DNA from: Haloplanus sp. GDY1
GTDB lineage: Archaea > Halobacteriota > Halobacteria > Halobacteriales > Haloferacaceae
Assembly: GCF_023703775.1 (NCBI RefSeq)
Contig: NZ_CP098514.1
Location: 434,001 to 498,000 of the forward strand
Direction: 5' to 3'
Length of the DNA: 64,000 nt
The notes beneath the pieces were generated by a model, which ran no database searches, was not told the origin of the DNA, and saw nothing but the letters and a program-made list of their open reading frames with translations. Position 1 is the stretch's first letter. Every line of letters starts with the position of its first letter. Shown piece by piece: positions 42,800 through 52,664 of the stretch. The position numbers and the translations under genes are program-made.

Positions 42800-43186
42800 T
42801 CACGGGGAGCCTCGGTCGGGATCGAACTCGCCGCGGCGGAGCCCCCGCCGGACCGGTTCGTGTTCGGCGTCGGTCGGCGGCGGCGCGGCCACCACGAGCG
42901 CCTCCAGTCGCGACCCCTCGTCGGCCCGGATCCCGCGCTCGGTGTCGGCGGGGACGACGACGACGTCGCCGGCGTCGACCCGGCGGTCGGTGTCCCCGTC
43001 GCGGACGACGCCCGTGCCGGACCTGATCGTGACGACCAGGTCGCTCCCCGGCGCGTGGACCGGAATGAACTGCCCGGGTTCGAAGAAGGCACAGATCACC
43101 TTCGCCCGGTCGCTCCGGAAGGCGACGTTCGCGGCGAACTCCTCGTCGTCGTAGTCGCGTTCGGCGTCGAAGTCGACCCGTGGCAT
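42800..43186 (-). CDS. Cupin-domain protein
   Basis: This 128-residue single-domain cupin has the first motif degenerate around CAFFEPGQFIPVHAPGSD and strands typical of the barrel: VVTIRSGTGVVRDGDTDRRVDAGDVVVVPADTERG, where PADTERG is the second cupin motif. Metal binding is uncertain because several His ligands are lacking. No substrate clue. It is divergent from leuA with a 240-base gap. Confidence 0.8.
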   Translation of the reverse strand: MPRVDFDAERDYDDEEFAANVAFRSDRAKVICAFFEPGQFIPVHAPGSDLVVTIRSGTGVVRDGDTDRRVDAGDVVVVPADTERGIRADEGSRLEALVVAAPPPTDAEHEPVRRGLRRGEFDPDRGSP

Positions 43187-43261
43187 GGGCCGACCTCGTC
43201 GCGCCAGGGCCGGGAGGGTTGTGCCGAACGTGTGCGGCCCTGCGGTGTCGGCCGGAGCGCC

Positions 43262-43330
43262 CCGCCGAATCGACCGCGGGACCGTCGACGGCTGGTCACC
43301 TCTCTCGGTGCCGAGAGGTGTGAATCGGCG
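43262..43330. promoter_or_regulatory. Nested inverted repeats upstream of the leuA promoter
   Basis: CCGCCGA at 43262-43268 is complementary to TCGGCGG at 43324-43330. Between them an 8-bp perfect inverted repeat, CACCTCTC / GAGAGGTG, spans 43297-43320. It lies 60 bases upstream of the leuA TATA box and outside any gene, so it could be an operator for leuA or a terminator-like element. No transcript is assigned. Confidence 0.4.
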
Positions 43331-43390
43331 GACTCGACGGGGTGACGACCGAACGAATCAGGTGGGTGATAGCCGAGGCCACAGGGACAA

Positions 43391-43399
43391 GCTTTTATA

Positions 43400-43400
<1 letters not shown>
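43391..43400 (+). promoter_or_regulatory. TATA box of leuA
   Basis: GCTTTTATAG is a good TATA box. Its predicted start (about 43422) lies 4 bases before the ATG of a 25-codon ORF and downstream of any GTG in the leuA frame. Confidence 0.65.
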
Positions 43401-44647
<1,247 letters not shown>

Positions 44648-44714
44648 TGGCCGGCCCCCCGTTCGCTCCACCCGTGGAGCGGCGGGTGGTTCCCTCGACG
44701 GCCGAGCCGGACGG

Positions 44715-44727
44715 AAACAGTTATACG
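44715..44727 (+). promoter_or_regulatory. Promoter of the ilvB leader
   Basis: AAACAGTTATACG is a TATA box centred near 44722, preceded by GGACGG/AAAC as BRE. A transcript start near 44748 lies 5 bases before the ATG of the 36-codon leader ORF and 240 bases before ilvB. Confidence 0.6.
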
Positions 44728-44752
44728 CTCGGAGCGGGACCGAACGGGTACG

Positions 44753-44863
44753 ATGCGAGGGTCCGACGTCGACGACCGCACTCAGGCTGCGAGCGCCGGC
44801 CCCGTCGGGGGTCGACAGCGCCGGGTCAGCGGTCGGATCGGGCCCATTGTAGGGGCTCTATAG
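44753..44863 (+). CDS. Leader ORF 1 of the ilv operon (36 aa)
   Basis: The ATG at 44753 is at the predicted transcript start, so the ORF is leaderless. The 36-residue peptide ends RIGPIVGAL before TAG. Its last nine codons use ATC, ATT, GTA and CTA for Ile, Ile, Val and Leu. ATT, GTA and CTA are rare in this GC-rich genome. A perfect hairpin covers the stop codon. The clustering of branched-chain codons in front of a branched-chain amino acid operon is the sign of an attenuation leader peptide. This is inference from layout. No homologue is recognised. Confidence 0.5.
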   Translation: MRGSDVDDRTQAASAGPVGGRQRRVSGRIGPIVGAL

Positions 44864-44868
44864 CCCCT
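44851..44868 (+). promoter_or_regulatory. Hairpin over the stop codon of leader ORF 1
   Basis: AGGGGCT-CTAT-AGCCCCT is a perfect 7-bp stem with a four-base loop. The 5' arm starts within the GTA codon and the TAG stop lies at the loop/3' arm junction. A ribosome stalled on the Ile, Val or Leu codons would cover it. No U-run follows, so it is not a simple intrinsic terminator. CTCTATAG could also act as a second TATA box. Confidence 0.5.
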
Positions 44869-44928
44869 CACCCCACCATCCTCTCCGACGAACGTACCGT
44901 ACGCAGGGAGCCAGACGGCCACTCGACC

Positions 44929-44991
44929 ATGACCCACACACATCGACAGCGACTGAGGTATCGTCACCGACCGACGGAGGCACGACCATGA
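44929..44991 (+). CDS. Leader ORF 2, overlapping the ilvB start (20 aa)
   Basis: ATG 44929 opens 20 codons reading MTHTHRQRLRYRHRPTEARP. Its TGA (44989-44991) overlaps the ilvB ATG as ATGA, so translation of ilvB could be coupled to it. The peptide is very basic and His/Arg-rich, unlike the proteome. The ilvB Shine-Dalgarno site lies inside it. It could also be a chance ORF. Confidence 0.35.
   Translation: MTHTHRQRLRYRHRPTEARP
44976..44980 (+). promoter_or_regulatory. Shine-Dalgarno site of ilvB
   Basis: GGAGG stands 7 bases before ATG 44988. Most genes in the window look leaderless, so a canonical Shine-Dalgarno site supports a transcript with a long 5' leader. Confidence 0.65.
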
Positions 44992-46757
44992 GCGAACGAA
45001 CGACCAAACAGCGGGAGACGGAGGAAGCGACGGACGCCGAGGCCGGCGACGGCGACGCGACCCCGACGCAGGTCACGTCCGGCGCCACGTCCGCCGTGCG
45101 CGCCCTCGAGAACGCCGGCATCGAGACCATGTTCGGCGTGCAGGGCGGCGCCATCATGCCGGTGTACGACGCCCTCTGGGACTCGGACATCGATCACGTG
45201 ATGATGGCCCACGAACAGGGGGCGGCCCACGCCGCCGACGCCTACAACGTGGTGTCGGGGCGTCCGGGCGTCTGCCTGGCGACGTCGGGGCCCGGCGCGA
45301 CCAACCTCGTGACGGGCATCGCCGACGCCAACATGGACTCGGACGCGGTGGTGGCGCTGACCGGCCAGGTCCCACAGGACATGGTCGGCAGCGACGCCTT
45401 CCAGGAGACGGACACGACGGGCATCACCGCCCCCATCACGAAGAACAACTACTTCGCGAGCGACGCCGACACCGTCGGCGACACCGTCGGCGAGGCGGTG
45501 GCGCTCGCGGGGAGCGGCCGTCCGGGGCCGACGCTCGTCGACCTCCCGAAGGACGTGACCAACGGCGAGACGGACCGCGAACCCGGGATGCCACAGACGC
45601 CGGAGACGTACACGCCACAGGACGAGGCCGACGAGGCGGCCGTCGCGACGGCGGCCGGCGCCATCGAGGCGGCCGAGCGGCCCCTCCTCCTGTTCGGCGG
45701 GGGCGTCGTGAAGGCCGAGGCCAGCGAGGAGGCGCGGGCCTTCGCGACCGAGTACGAGATCCCGGTCGTGACGACCATGCCCGGCATCGGCACCATGCCC
45801 GAGGATCACGACCTGTGTCTGTCGTGGGCGGGCATGCACGGCACCGGCTACGCCAACATGGCGATCAACCACACCGACCTGCTGATCGCCGTCGGCACGC
45901 GGTTCGACGACCGCCTCACGGGCGGCATCGAGACGTTCGCGCCGGAGGCCGAGGTGGTCCACGTCGACATCGATCCCGCGGAGATCAGCAAGAACGTCCA
46001 CGCGGACTACCCGCTGATCGGCGACGCGGGTCGCGTCCTCGAACAGCTCGACGACGCGATGGAGGCGGGCCCGGACGCCGAGGCGTGGCGCGAGCAGTGC
46101 CGGACGTGGCGGGAGGAGTATCCGATGGACTACAAGGCGCCGGACGACGAACCCCTCAAGCCGCAGTTCGTCGTCGAGGCGCTGGACGAGGCCACGAGCG
46201 ACGAGGCCATCGTCACCTCGGGCGTCGGCCAACACCAGATGTGGGCGTCCCAGTACTGGACGTTCCGCGAGCCGCGCAAGTGGGTCTCCTCTCACGGCCT
46301 CGGGACGATGGGCTACGGGCTCCCCGCGGCCATCGGCGCCCGACTGGCTTCCGACGGCGGCGAGGAGGTCGTCTGCGTCGACGGCGACGGCTCCTTCCTG
46401 ATGACGGTTCAGGAGCTCTCGGTCGCGGTTCGGGAGGACCTCGACATCACCGTCGCCATCCTGAACAACGAGTACATCGGGATGGTGCGCCAGTGGCAGG
46501 ACGCCTTCTTCGAGGGGCGTCACATGGCCGCCGGCTACAGCTGGATCCCGGAGTTCGACAAGCTGGCGGAGGCCTTCGGCGCCCGCGGCTGGCGCGTCGA
46601 CGACTACGACGAGGTGGCCGACGCCGTCGAGGAGGCGCTGGCCTACGACGGCCCCTCGGTGATCGACTTCCACATCGATCCCGCGGAGAACGTCTACCCG
46701 ATGGTGCCGAGCGGCGGTGCGAACGACAAGTTCGCCCTCTCGGAGGAGCAACTATGA
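44988..46757 (+). CDS. ilvB: Acetolactate synthase, large (catalytic) subunit
   Basis: This enzyme condenses pyruvate to acetolactate, the first common step of valine and leucine synthesis. The 589-residue ThDP enzyme has the glutamate in HEQGAAHAADAY, LATSGPGATNLVTG, and the cofactor site CVDGDGSFLMTVQEL to ILNNEYIGMVRQWQ. A variable acidic N-terminus of about 30 residues precedes the core. The start is supported by the Shine-Dalgarno site and the ATGA overlap. The small subunit gene overlaps its stop by four bases. Confidence 0.95.
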   Translation: MSERTTKQRETEEATDAEAGDGDATPTQVTSGATSAVRALENAGIETMFGVQGGAIMPVYDALWDSDIDHVMMAHEQGAAHAADAYNVVSGRPGVCLATSGPGATNLVTGIADANMDSDAVVALTGQVPQDMVGSDAFQETDTTGITAPITKNNYFASDADTVGDTVGEAVALAGSGRPGPTLVDLPKDVTNGETDREPGMPQTPETYTPQDEADEAAVATAAGAIEAAERPLLLFGGGVVKAEASEEARAFATEYEIPVVTTMPGIGTMPEDHDLCLSWAGMHGTGYANMAINHTDLLIAVGTRFDDRLTGGIETFAPEAEVVHVDIDPAEISKNVHADYPLIGDAGRVLEQLDDAMEAGPDAEAWREQCRTWREEYPMDYKAPDDEPLKPQFVVEALDEATSDEAIVTSGVGQHQMWASQYWTFREPRKWVSSHGLGTMGYGLPAAIGARLASDGGEEVVCVDGDGSFLMTVQELSVAVREDLDITVAILNNEYIGMVRQWQDAFFEGRHMAAGYSWIPEFDKLAEAFGARGWRVDDYDEVADAVEEALAYDGPSVIDFHIDPAENVYPMVPSGGANDKFALSEEQL

Positions 46758-47344
46758 GCGGTGGACTGGAGGGTCCCGCACCGGAGGAGCGTCCGGACCC
46801 GGAGGGGCGGCGCAACTCCCAGGGGATCCGGATCGACCCCGAGGCGGAGGCGGAGCCGGAGAGCCGGCGGGCCGTCCTCTCGGCGCTCGTGGAACACGAG
46901 CCCGGGGTGCTGGCGAACGTCTCCGGACTGTTCCGCCGCCGGCAGTTCAATATCGAAAGCCTCACGGTGGGTCCGACCACCGATGGGGACCGGGCCCGGA
47001 TCACGCTCGAAATCGAGGAGCCCCGACCGGGCATCGAACAGGCGAAAAAACAGCTGCAGAAGCTCGTCCCGGTCATCGCCGTCACGGAACTCGAACCCAC
47101 CGCCATCCGGCGCGAACTCGCGCTGATCAAGGTGGACGGGAGCGCGCCGGATCAGGTCGGCGCGGTGGCGGAGATGTACGACGGCAAGACCGTCGACGTC
47201 TCCCAGGAGTCGGTGACGGTCGAGATCACGGGAAGCGAGCAGAAGATCGACGCCGCAGTCGAGACGTTCGGGCGGTTCGGCATCCACGAAATCGTCCGAA
47301 CCGGCACCGCGGCGCTCGAACGCGGCACCCGCAAGACGACATAA
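46754..47344 (+). CDS. ilvN: Acetolactate synthase, regulatory subunit
   Basis: The small subunit binds valine and stimulates IlvB. The 196-residue protein has an acidic 35-residue lead, then an ACT domain ([33 protein letters not shown]) and the C-terminal domain (ELALIKVDG, then [31 protein letters not shown]). Its start overlaps the ilvB stop as ATGA. This ACT domain is the only recognisable feedback site in the locus, because LeuA lacks its own. Confidence 0.92.
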   Translation: MSGGLEGPAPEERPDPEGRRNSQGIRIDPEAEAEPESRRAVLSALVEHEPGVLANVSGLFRRRQFNIESLTVGPTTDGDRARITLEIEEPRPGIEQAKKQLQKLVPVIAVTELEPTAIRRELALIKVDGSAPDQVGAVAEMYDGKTVDVSQESVTVEITGSEQKIDAAVETFGRFGIHEIVRTGTAALERGTRKTT

Positions 47345-47351
47345 CACAACC

Positions 47352-48392
47352 ATGACAGACGAATTCACCGTTCCGGTATACTACGACGACGACGCGGACA
47401 GTGACGCAATCGCCGGCAAGACCGTGGCCGTCCTGGGCTACGGCAGTCAGGGCCACGCCCACGCCCAGAACCTCGACGACAGCGGGATCGACGTGGTCGT
47501 GGGGCTCCGGAAGTCCTCGGACTCGTGGGCGCAGGCCGAGAACGACGGCCTGCGCGTGGCCACCCCGGACGACGCCGTCGCGGAGGCGGACGTCGTCTCG
47601 ATGCTCGTCCCCGACACCGTCCAGCCGGCGGTGTTCGAGGCCATCAGCGACGGACTGGAGGCCGGCGACACCCTCCAGTTCGCCCACGGTTTCAACATCC
47701 ACTACAACCAGATCCAGCCCCCCGAGGGCGTCGACGTGACGATGATCGCCCCCAAGACGCCGGGTCACCTCCTGCGACGCAACTACGTCGAGGACACGGG
47801 CACGCCGGCCCTGCTCGCCGTCTACCAGAACACGACGGGCGAGGCGAAGGCGGAGGCGCTGGCGTACGCGCAGGCCCTCGGCTGCACCCGCGCGGGCGTC
47901 GTCGAGACGACGTTCCAGGAGGAAGTCGAGACGGACCTGTTCGGCGAACAGGCCATCCTCTGTGGCGGCATCACGGCGCTCATCAAGCACGGCTACGAGA
48001 CGCTCGTCGACGCGGGCTACAGCCCGGAGATGGCGTACTTCGAGTGTCTCAACGAGATGAAGCTCATCGTCGACCTGATGTACGAGGGCGGCATGAGCGA
48101 GATGTGGGACTCGGTGTCCGACACCGCCGAGTACGGCGGCCTCAAGGTCGGCCCCGAAATCGTCGACGAGGGCGTCCGCGAGAACATGGACGAGGCGCTC
48201 GAGGCCGTCCAGAACGGCGACTTCGCTCGCGACTGGATCCTCGAGAACCAGGCGGACCGCCCGCGCTACACCCAGCTTCGCCAGGCCGACAAGAACCACG
48301 ACATCGAGGAGGTCGGTGCCCGACTGCGCGCGCTCTTCTCCTGGGCCGACGAGGAGGCCCCGGAGGAGGCAGAGGCCCCGGCAGATGACTGA
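47352..48392 (+). CDS. ilvC: Ketol-acid reductoisomerase
   Basis: IlvC isomerises and reduces acetolactate with NADPH and Mg. The 346-residue class I enzyme has [17 protein letters not shown] (nucleotide site), [18 protein letters not shown], and the metal-binding [13 protein letters not shown] and [18 protein letters not shown]. The acidic, Glu-rich tail is haloarchaeal. It lies 7 bases after ilvN. Its last 8 bases overlap a small ORF. Confidence 0.95.
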   Translation: MTDEFTVPVYYDDDADSDAIAGKTVAVLGYGSQGHAHAQNLDDSGIDVVVGLRKSSDSWAQAENDGLRVATPDDAVAEADVVSMLVPDTVQPAVFEAISDGLEAGDTLQFAHGFNIHYNQIQPPEGVDVTMIAPKTPGHLLRRNYVEDTGTPALLAVYQNTTGEAKAEALAYAQALGCTRAGVVETTFQEEVETDLFGEQAILCGGITALIKHGYETLVDAGYSPEMAYFECLNEMKLIVDLMYEGGMSEMWDSVSDTAEYGGLKVGPEIVDEGVRENMDEALEAVQNGDFARDWILENQADRPRYTQLRQADKNHDIEEVGARLRALFSWADEEAPEEAEAPADD

Positions 48393-48558
48393 TCGGGACC
48401 GGACGGACGCGGAGCCACGCGCCGGTTCGGACGCCGGCGACGAGTCGACGGGCCGCATGCGGGACGTCTCGCACACGCCGCCACACGGCGAGGGAACGAA
48501 CGGCGTCTGGTCGCGCGGCGACGAGGCGGCGCGGCCGGACGAACGGACGGACCGATGA
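48385..48558 (+). CDS. 57-residue protein between ilvC and leuC
   Basis: This very polar 57-residue protein overlaps the ilvC stop by 8 bases and the leuC start by four (ATGA), so it is embedded in the operon's translational coupling chain. After a charged lead it has the phrase [18 protein letters not shown], the kind of ordered motif that suggests real selection. No function is known. It could be a small subunit or regulator for an operon enzyme. Confidence 0.6.
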   Translation: MTDRDRTDAEPRAGSDAGDESTGRMRDVSHTPPHGEGTNGVWSRGDEAARPDERTDR

Positions 48559-49973
48559 GCCAGGGCACGCTCTACGACAAGGTGTGGGACCGACACAAGG
48601 TGGCCGACCTGCCGAACGGGCAGGATCAGCTGTTCATCGGCCTGCACCTCATCCACGAGGTGACCAGCCCGCAGCCGTTCTCGGAGCTGCGAGAGCGGGG
48701 CATCGAGGTGCCCTACCCCGAGCGCAACGTCGCCACGGTGGATCACATCGTGCCGACGCGGCCGGAGGGCCGGGAGCGCCCGCTGGCCGACGAGTCCGCC
48801 GAGGGGATGCTCACGGCCTTGGAGCGCAACACCTCCGAGGCGGGCATCCAGTTCTACGGGCTGGACTCCGAGAAACAGGGGATCACCCACGTCGTCGCCC
48901 CGGAACTGGGGCTGACCCAGCCGGGGATGACCGTCGTCTGTGGCGACTCCCACACCGCCACCCACGGCGCCTTCGGCGCCATCGCGTTCGGCATCGGCAC
49001 GAGCCAGGTGCGGGACGTCCTCGCCTCGCAGTGTGTCGCGGCCGACAAGGCCGACGTGCGGCGGATCGAGGTCGACGGCACCCTGGGTCCGGGCGTCCAC
49101 TCGAAGGACCTGATCCTGAAGATCATCGCCGAACTCGGCGTCGACGGCGGCGTCGGCTACGTCTACGAGTACGGCGGCGAGGCGGTCCACGACCTCTCGA
49201 TGGAGGAACGGCTCGCGGTCTGCAACATGTCCATCGAGGGCGGCGCCCGCGCGGGCTACATCAACCCCGACGAGACCACCTACGAGTTCCTGCGGGGCCG
49301 CGAGTTCGCCCCCGAGGGCGAGGCCTTCGAGGAGCGCAAGGCGTACTGGGAGTCCATCAGCAGCGACGCGGACGCCGAGTACGACGACGTGGTCCACCTG
49401 GACGCCGACGACCTGGAGCCGATGGTCACGTGGGGGACGACCCCCGGACAGGCCGTCGGCATCGGCGAACGGGTTCCGGCGCCCGAGGACCTGCCGGAGG
49501 GGAAACGCGAGGCCGCGCGAACCGCCCAGGAGCACACGGGCGTCACTCCCGGCGAGCGGATGGCGGGCTACGACATCGACGTGGCCTTCCTCGGCACGTG
49601 TACGAACGGTCGCGTGAGCGACTTCCGCGAGGCCGCCGCGGTGCTGGAGGGCCGCGAGGTCCACGACGACGTCCGCGCGCTCGCGGTGCCCGGCTCCCAG
49701 ACGGTGAAGTCGAAACTCGAAGCGGAGGGCGTCGACGAGATCTTTCGCGCCGCCGGCTTCGACTGGCGCGAGGCCGGCTGTTCGATGTGTCTGGCGATGA
49801 ACGACGACTCGCTGGAGGGCGACGAGCGGTGTGCCTCCTCGTCGAACCGCAACTACGTGGGTCGACAGGGGAGCAAGGACGGCCGGACCGTGCTGATGAG
49901 TCCGGCGATGGTCGCCGCCGCCGCGGTGGCGGGCGAAGTGACCGACGTGCGGGATCTGGGGGTGGTCGCGTGA
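48555..49973 (+). CDS. leuC: 3-Isopropylmalate dehydratase, large subunit
   Basis: LeuC with LeuD isomerises 2- to 3-isopropylmalate using a 4Fe-4S cluster. The 472-residue aconitase-family protein has [17 protein letters not shown], the cluster cysteine in [12 protein letters not shown], and CSMCLAMN with two more cysteine ligands. Then [23 protein letters not shown] closes the active site. It overlaps leuD by four bases (GTGA). Confidence 0.95.
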   Translation: MSQGTLYDKVWDRHKVADLPNGQDQLFIGLHLIHEVTSPQPFSELRERGIEVPYPERNVATVDHIVPTRPEGRERPLADESAEGMLTALERNTSEAGIQFYGLDSEKQGITHVVAPELGLTQPGMTVVCGDSHTATHGAFGAIAFGIGTSQVRDVLASQCVAADKADVRRIEVDGTLGPGVHSKDLILKIIAELGVDGGVGYVYEYGGEAVHDLSMEERLAVCNMSIEGGARAGYINPDETTYEFLRGREFAPEGEAFEERKAYWESISSDADAEYDDVVHLDADDLEPMVTWGTTPGQAVGIGERVPAPEDLPEGKREAARTAQEHTGVTPGERMAGYDIDVAFLGTCTNGRVSDFREAAAVLEGREVHDDVRALAVPGSQTVKSKLEAEGVDEIFRAAGFDWREAGCSMCLAMNDDSLEGDERCASSSNRNYVGRQGSKDGRTVLMSPAMVAAAAVAGEVTDVRDLGVVA

Positions 49974-50602
49974 GCGACCCCGACCCCGACTCCGACGCCG
50001 GCGTCGACGAGATGAAAGTCCGGCGCGTCGCGGGCACGGGCGTCCCCGTCCGCGGCGACGACATCGACACCGACCAGATCATCCCGGCGCGCTTCCTCAA
50101 GACGACGACCTGGGAGGGACTGGACGAGTACGCCTTCTACGACGCCCGTCGCGACGACGACGGCGAACTCAACGACCACCCGTTCAACGAGTACAAGGGC
50201 GCGAACGTCCTCGTCGTCAACGACAACTTCGGCTGTGGCTCCTCGCGGGAGCACGCGCCGCGGGCGCTCGCTCGCTGGGGCGTCGAGGCCATCGTCGGCG
50301 AGTCCTTCGCGGAAATCTTCGCCGACAACTGCAAGTCGCTCGGCATCCCGGCGGCGACGACGGACGCGGAGACGGTCGAAGAGCTCCAGACGTTCATCGA
50401 GGAGAATCCCGACGCGGGGATCGAACTCGACGTGGTCGACGAGACGGTCACCTACGACGGGAAGACCGTCGACGTCGACATCGACGAGGCGATGCGCGGC
50501 GCGCTGGTGCAGGGCATCTGGGACACGGTCGCCCTGCTCCGGTCGAACATGGACGCCATCGACGAGACGGCGGCGGACCTGCCGTACGTCGACTCGCGAT
50601 GA
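49970..50602 (+). CDS. leuD: 3-Isopropylmalate dehydratase, small subunit
   Basis: The 210-residue swivel-domain subunit has [15 protein letters not shown] near the start and [17 protein letters not shown], with [17 protein letters not shown]. It is the LeuD/aconitase-C fold. The GTG at 49970 overlaps the leuC stop, giving an acidic 14-residue lead before [11 protein letters not shown] start at the later ATG would also keep the fold. Confidence 0.92.
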   Translation: MSDPDPDSDAGVDEMKVRRVAGTGVPVRGDDIDTDQIIPARFLKTTTWEGLDEYAFYDARRDDDGELNDHPFNEYKGANVLVVNDNFGCGSSREHAPRALARWGVEAIVGESFAEIFADNCKSLGIPAATTDAETVEELQTFIEENPDAGIELDVVDETVTYDGKTVDVDIDEAMRGALVQGIWDTVALLRSNMDAIDETAADLPYVDSR

Positions 50603-51585
50603 GCGGGACCGTCGCGGTGATCCCGGGCGACGGGATCGGTCACGAGGTGGTGCCCGCGGCCCTTCGCGTGTTGGACGCGGTCGCCGACTTCGAGTTCGTC
50701 CACGTCGAGGCCGGCGACGCCGTCGCCGAGCGGACGGGGACGCCGCTGCCCGAGGAGACGGTCGACGCCGTGACGAGCGCCGACGCGACGCTGTTCGGCG
50801 CGACCGGCGAAACCTCGGCCGACGTGATCCTCCCGCTCCGGGACGCGGTGGACTCCTTCGTCAACGTGCGCCCGGCGCGGACGTATCCGGGCGTCGAGGC
50901 GGTCCAGCCCGAGACCGACCTGGTGATCCTCCGGGAGAACACCGAGGGGGTGTACGCGGGCATCGAGAACCGCCTCTCCGAGGACGTCTCGACGCTGACG
51001 CGGCTGGTGACGCAGTCCGCCTCCCGCCGTCTCGGCGAGTTCGCCTGCGATTACGTCGCCGACAGTGGGAGCGAGGGCTTCACGGTCGCGCACAAGAACA
51101 ACGTGATGCGCGTCACCGACGGTCTGTTCGTGGACGCCGTCCGCGAGGTGGCGGCCGAGCGCGGCGTCGACGTCGACGACCAGTACATGGACGCGATGGC
51201 GACGGGGCTCGCGATGGACCCCGAGCAGTACGACGTGATCGTCTGCCCGAACCTGGCCGGCGACATGCTCTCGGATCTGGCGGCCGGCCTGGTCGGCGGC
51301 CTCGGCCTCCTGCCGAGCGCGAACGTCGGCTCGGAGCGGGGCATCTTCGAACCCGTCCACGGCTGTGCGCCGGACATCGCGGGCGAGGGCGTCGCCAACC
51401 CGACGGCGACCGTCCTCTCGGCCGCGATGCTGCTCGACTTTCTCGACCACGGCGAGGCGGCGACGGCGGTGCGGACGGCCGTCGAGGCGACGCTCGCGGA
51501 CGGGCCGCGGACGCCCGACCTCGGCGGTGCGGCGACCACCGAGGAGTTCACCACCGCGGTCGTCGACCGCCTCCCCGGGGATTAA
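50599..51585 (+). CDS. leuB: 3-Isopropylmalate dehydrogenase
   Basis: LeuB oxidatively decarboxylates 3-isopropylmalate with NAD. The 328-residue protein has [29 protein letters not shown], the metal-binding [33 protein letters not shown], and [18 protein letters not shown]. It overlaps leuD by four bases. The latter motifs fit isopropylmalate rather than isocitrate dehydrogenase, as does the operon. Confidence 0.92.
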   Translation: MSGTVAVIPGDGIGHEVVPAALRVLDAVADFEFVHVEAGDAVAERTGTPLPEETVDAVTSADATLFGATGETSADVILPLRDAVDSFVNVRPARTYPGVEAVQPETDLVILRENTEGVYAGIENRLSEDVSTLTRLVTQSASRRLGEFACDYVADSGSEGFTVAHKNNVMRVTDGLFVDAVREVAAERGVDVDDQYMDAMATGLAMDPEQYDVIVCPNLAGDMLSDLAAGLVGGLGLLPSANVGSERGIFEPVHGCAPDIAGEGVANPTATVLSAAMLLDFLDHGEAATAVRTAVEATLADGPRTPDLGGAATTEEFTTAVVDRLPGD

Positions 51586-51611
51586 GAGGCCGCACCGCCT
51601 TCGATCGGTGT

Positions 51612-51761
51612 ATGCCACGGATCCACCTCGACGAGGAGACCGTCGAACGGCTCGACGGCCTCCGTCAGGAAGACGAAGAGTACGACGAGATCATCACGGA
51701 ACTCATCAACATCTACGAGGCCGAGGAGCTGACGCTGTTCCACAGCGGCGACGAAGTTTAA
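51612..51761 (+). CDS. DUF7557-like small protein
   Basis: This 49-residue protein starts MPRIHLDEETVERLDGLR and ends ITELINIYEAEELTLFHSGDEV, an antitoxin-like ribbon-helix layout (possibly DUF7557, from memory). No toxin gene is adjacent. Its stop overlaps the stop of the DUF5799-like gene (TTAA). It may be a small regulator, which is inference. Confidence 0.7.
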   Translation: MPRIHLDEETVERLDGLRQEDEEYDEIITELINIYEAEELTLFHSGDEV

Positions 51762-52198
51762 CCGTCGCGGTACGCCTCGCGCACGTCCGCCCACTTGCCC
51801 TGCTCTTCGAGTCGCGTCTGGAGTTCGTCGGCGTACTCGCCGACGAGTCGTTCGGCTTCGTCGAGCCGATCCTCCTCGTCCCCGTCACCGAGGCCCAGCG
51901 CGCCACGGACGGCGTCGAGGACGCCCGTCCCGCTGTCCTGGCGGCTTCTCTCCCCACCCGGAGCGGGACCGGCCCCCTGCCCCACCTTCTTCAGTTCGGG
52001 CATCATCTGTGCCAGGTTCTCGGTGTCGGGGACGATCCGCGCCCGCTCCGGATCCTCCGGATGTTCGATTTCGAACTCGACGGCGGTCATGATCAACCCC
52101 CACTCCTGGTTCGTGAACTCCGAGGCCCGGACCCGCTCGCTGAACTCCCGGTCGACGGCCATCCGGTCGCCGACGATCCTGTCGGTCCAGTTCGACAT
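51758..52198 (-). CDS. DUF5799-like protein
   Basis: This 146-residue protein matches a haloarchaeal family remembered as DUF5799: MSNWTDRIVGDRMAVDREF, then SEFTNQEWGLIMTAVEFEIE, then ARIVPDTENLAQMMPEL. A Gly/Pro-rich linker and a C-terminal helical region follow. It is soluble and acidic. Function unknown. Confidence 0.74.
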   Translation of the reverse strand: MSNWTDRIVGDRMAVDREFSERVRASEFTNQEWGLIMTAVEFEIEHPEDPERARIVPDTENLAQMMPELKKVGQGAGPAPGGERSRQDSGTGVLDAVRGALGLGDGDEEDRLDEAERLVGEYADELQTRLEEQGKWADVREAYRDG

Positions 52199-52406
52199 GC
52201 GAGTCGCTACGACGAGCCGACGTATCAGGGTTTCCCACGCCGTCGCGCGTACGCGGCCTCGATCATCCGCATAACTTACGCGTGAGACGGGAATACCGCA
52301 TCCCCGGGATAGCCGGATCCGGGGCGTGTGCGGTCGCGCACGCCCGGCGACGGCGCATCGACGATAATCGGCAGACGGCGACGCTATTACGATCACCGCG
52401 ATGGCG

Positions 52407-52419
52407 GAAAGCTTATATA
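52407..52419 (+). promoter_or_regulatory. Promoter of the 55-residue membrane peptide gene
   Basis: AAAGCTTATATAC is a strong TATA box with a purine-rich lead. The predicted start (about 52441) lies just before ATG 52449. Confidence 0.6.
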
Positions 52420-52448
52420 CACCGGCCGCTCCAGGCACGTTCAGGCAG

Positions 52449-52616
52449 ATGCTCGACTCACTGTATCGCGCCGGCGTGTTCACCGTGTATCAGGCGACCC
52501 TCGTGGCCGGCATCGTGTTGATGCCGCTGGCCCTGCTCGCGGGTCGACTCGGCGTCTCCGTCCCTCTCGGGGACCTCGTGGCGGCGGCGGGGCGCGCCTA
52601 CGAGAACGCCAAGTGA
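52449..52616 (+). CDS. Small single-helix membrane protein (55 aa)
   Basis: This 55-residue protein has one membrane helix (FTVYQATLVAGIVLMPLALLAG, about residues 10-32) and a short polar tail (VAAAGRAYENAK). It has a strong promoter of its own and is 48 bases before the proteasome beta gene. Small haloarchaeal membrane proteins of this kind have no assigned function. The longer frame from 52401 overlaps the TATA box and was rejected. Confidence 0.65.
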   Translation: MLDSLYRAGVFTVYQATLVAGIVLMPLALLAGRLGVSVPLGDLVAAAGRAYENAK

Positions 52617-52664
52617 CCGTCGGGAAGGGTTGCATTTATCAGCGCGCCCCCGCAAGGGCAGGTG

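Noticed and set aside
44851-44868. Intrinsic terminator of leuA
   Set aside because: No T-run follows and the hairpin lies inside a separate, promoter-linked short ORF about 200 bases after the leuA stop. A role in ilvB control fits better, although termination is not excluded.
51612-51761. Toxin-antitoxin pair at the end of the leu operon
   Set aside because: The small protein looks antitoxin-like, but no toxin gene is adjacent on either strand.
52201-52448. Additional gene in the 250-base gap before the small membrane protein
   Set aside because: Only short frames without start signals are visible. The gap holds the two divergent promoters.
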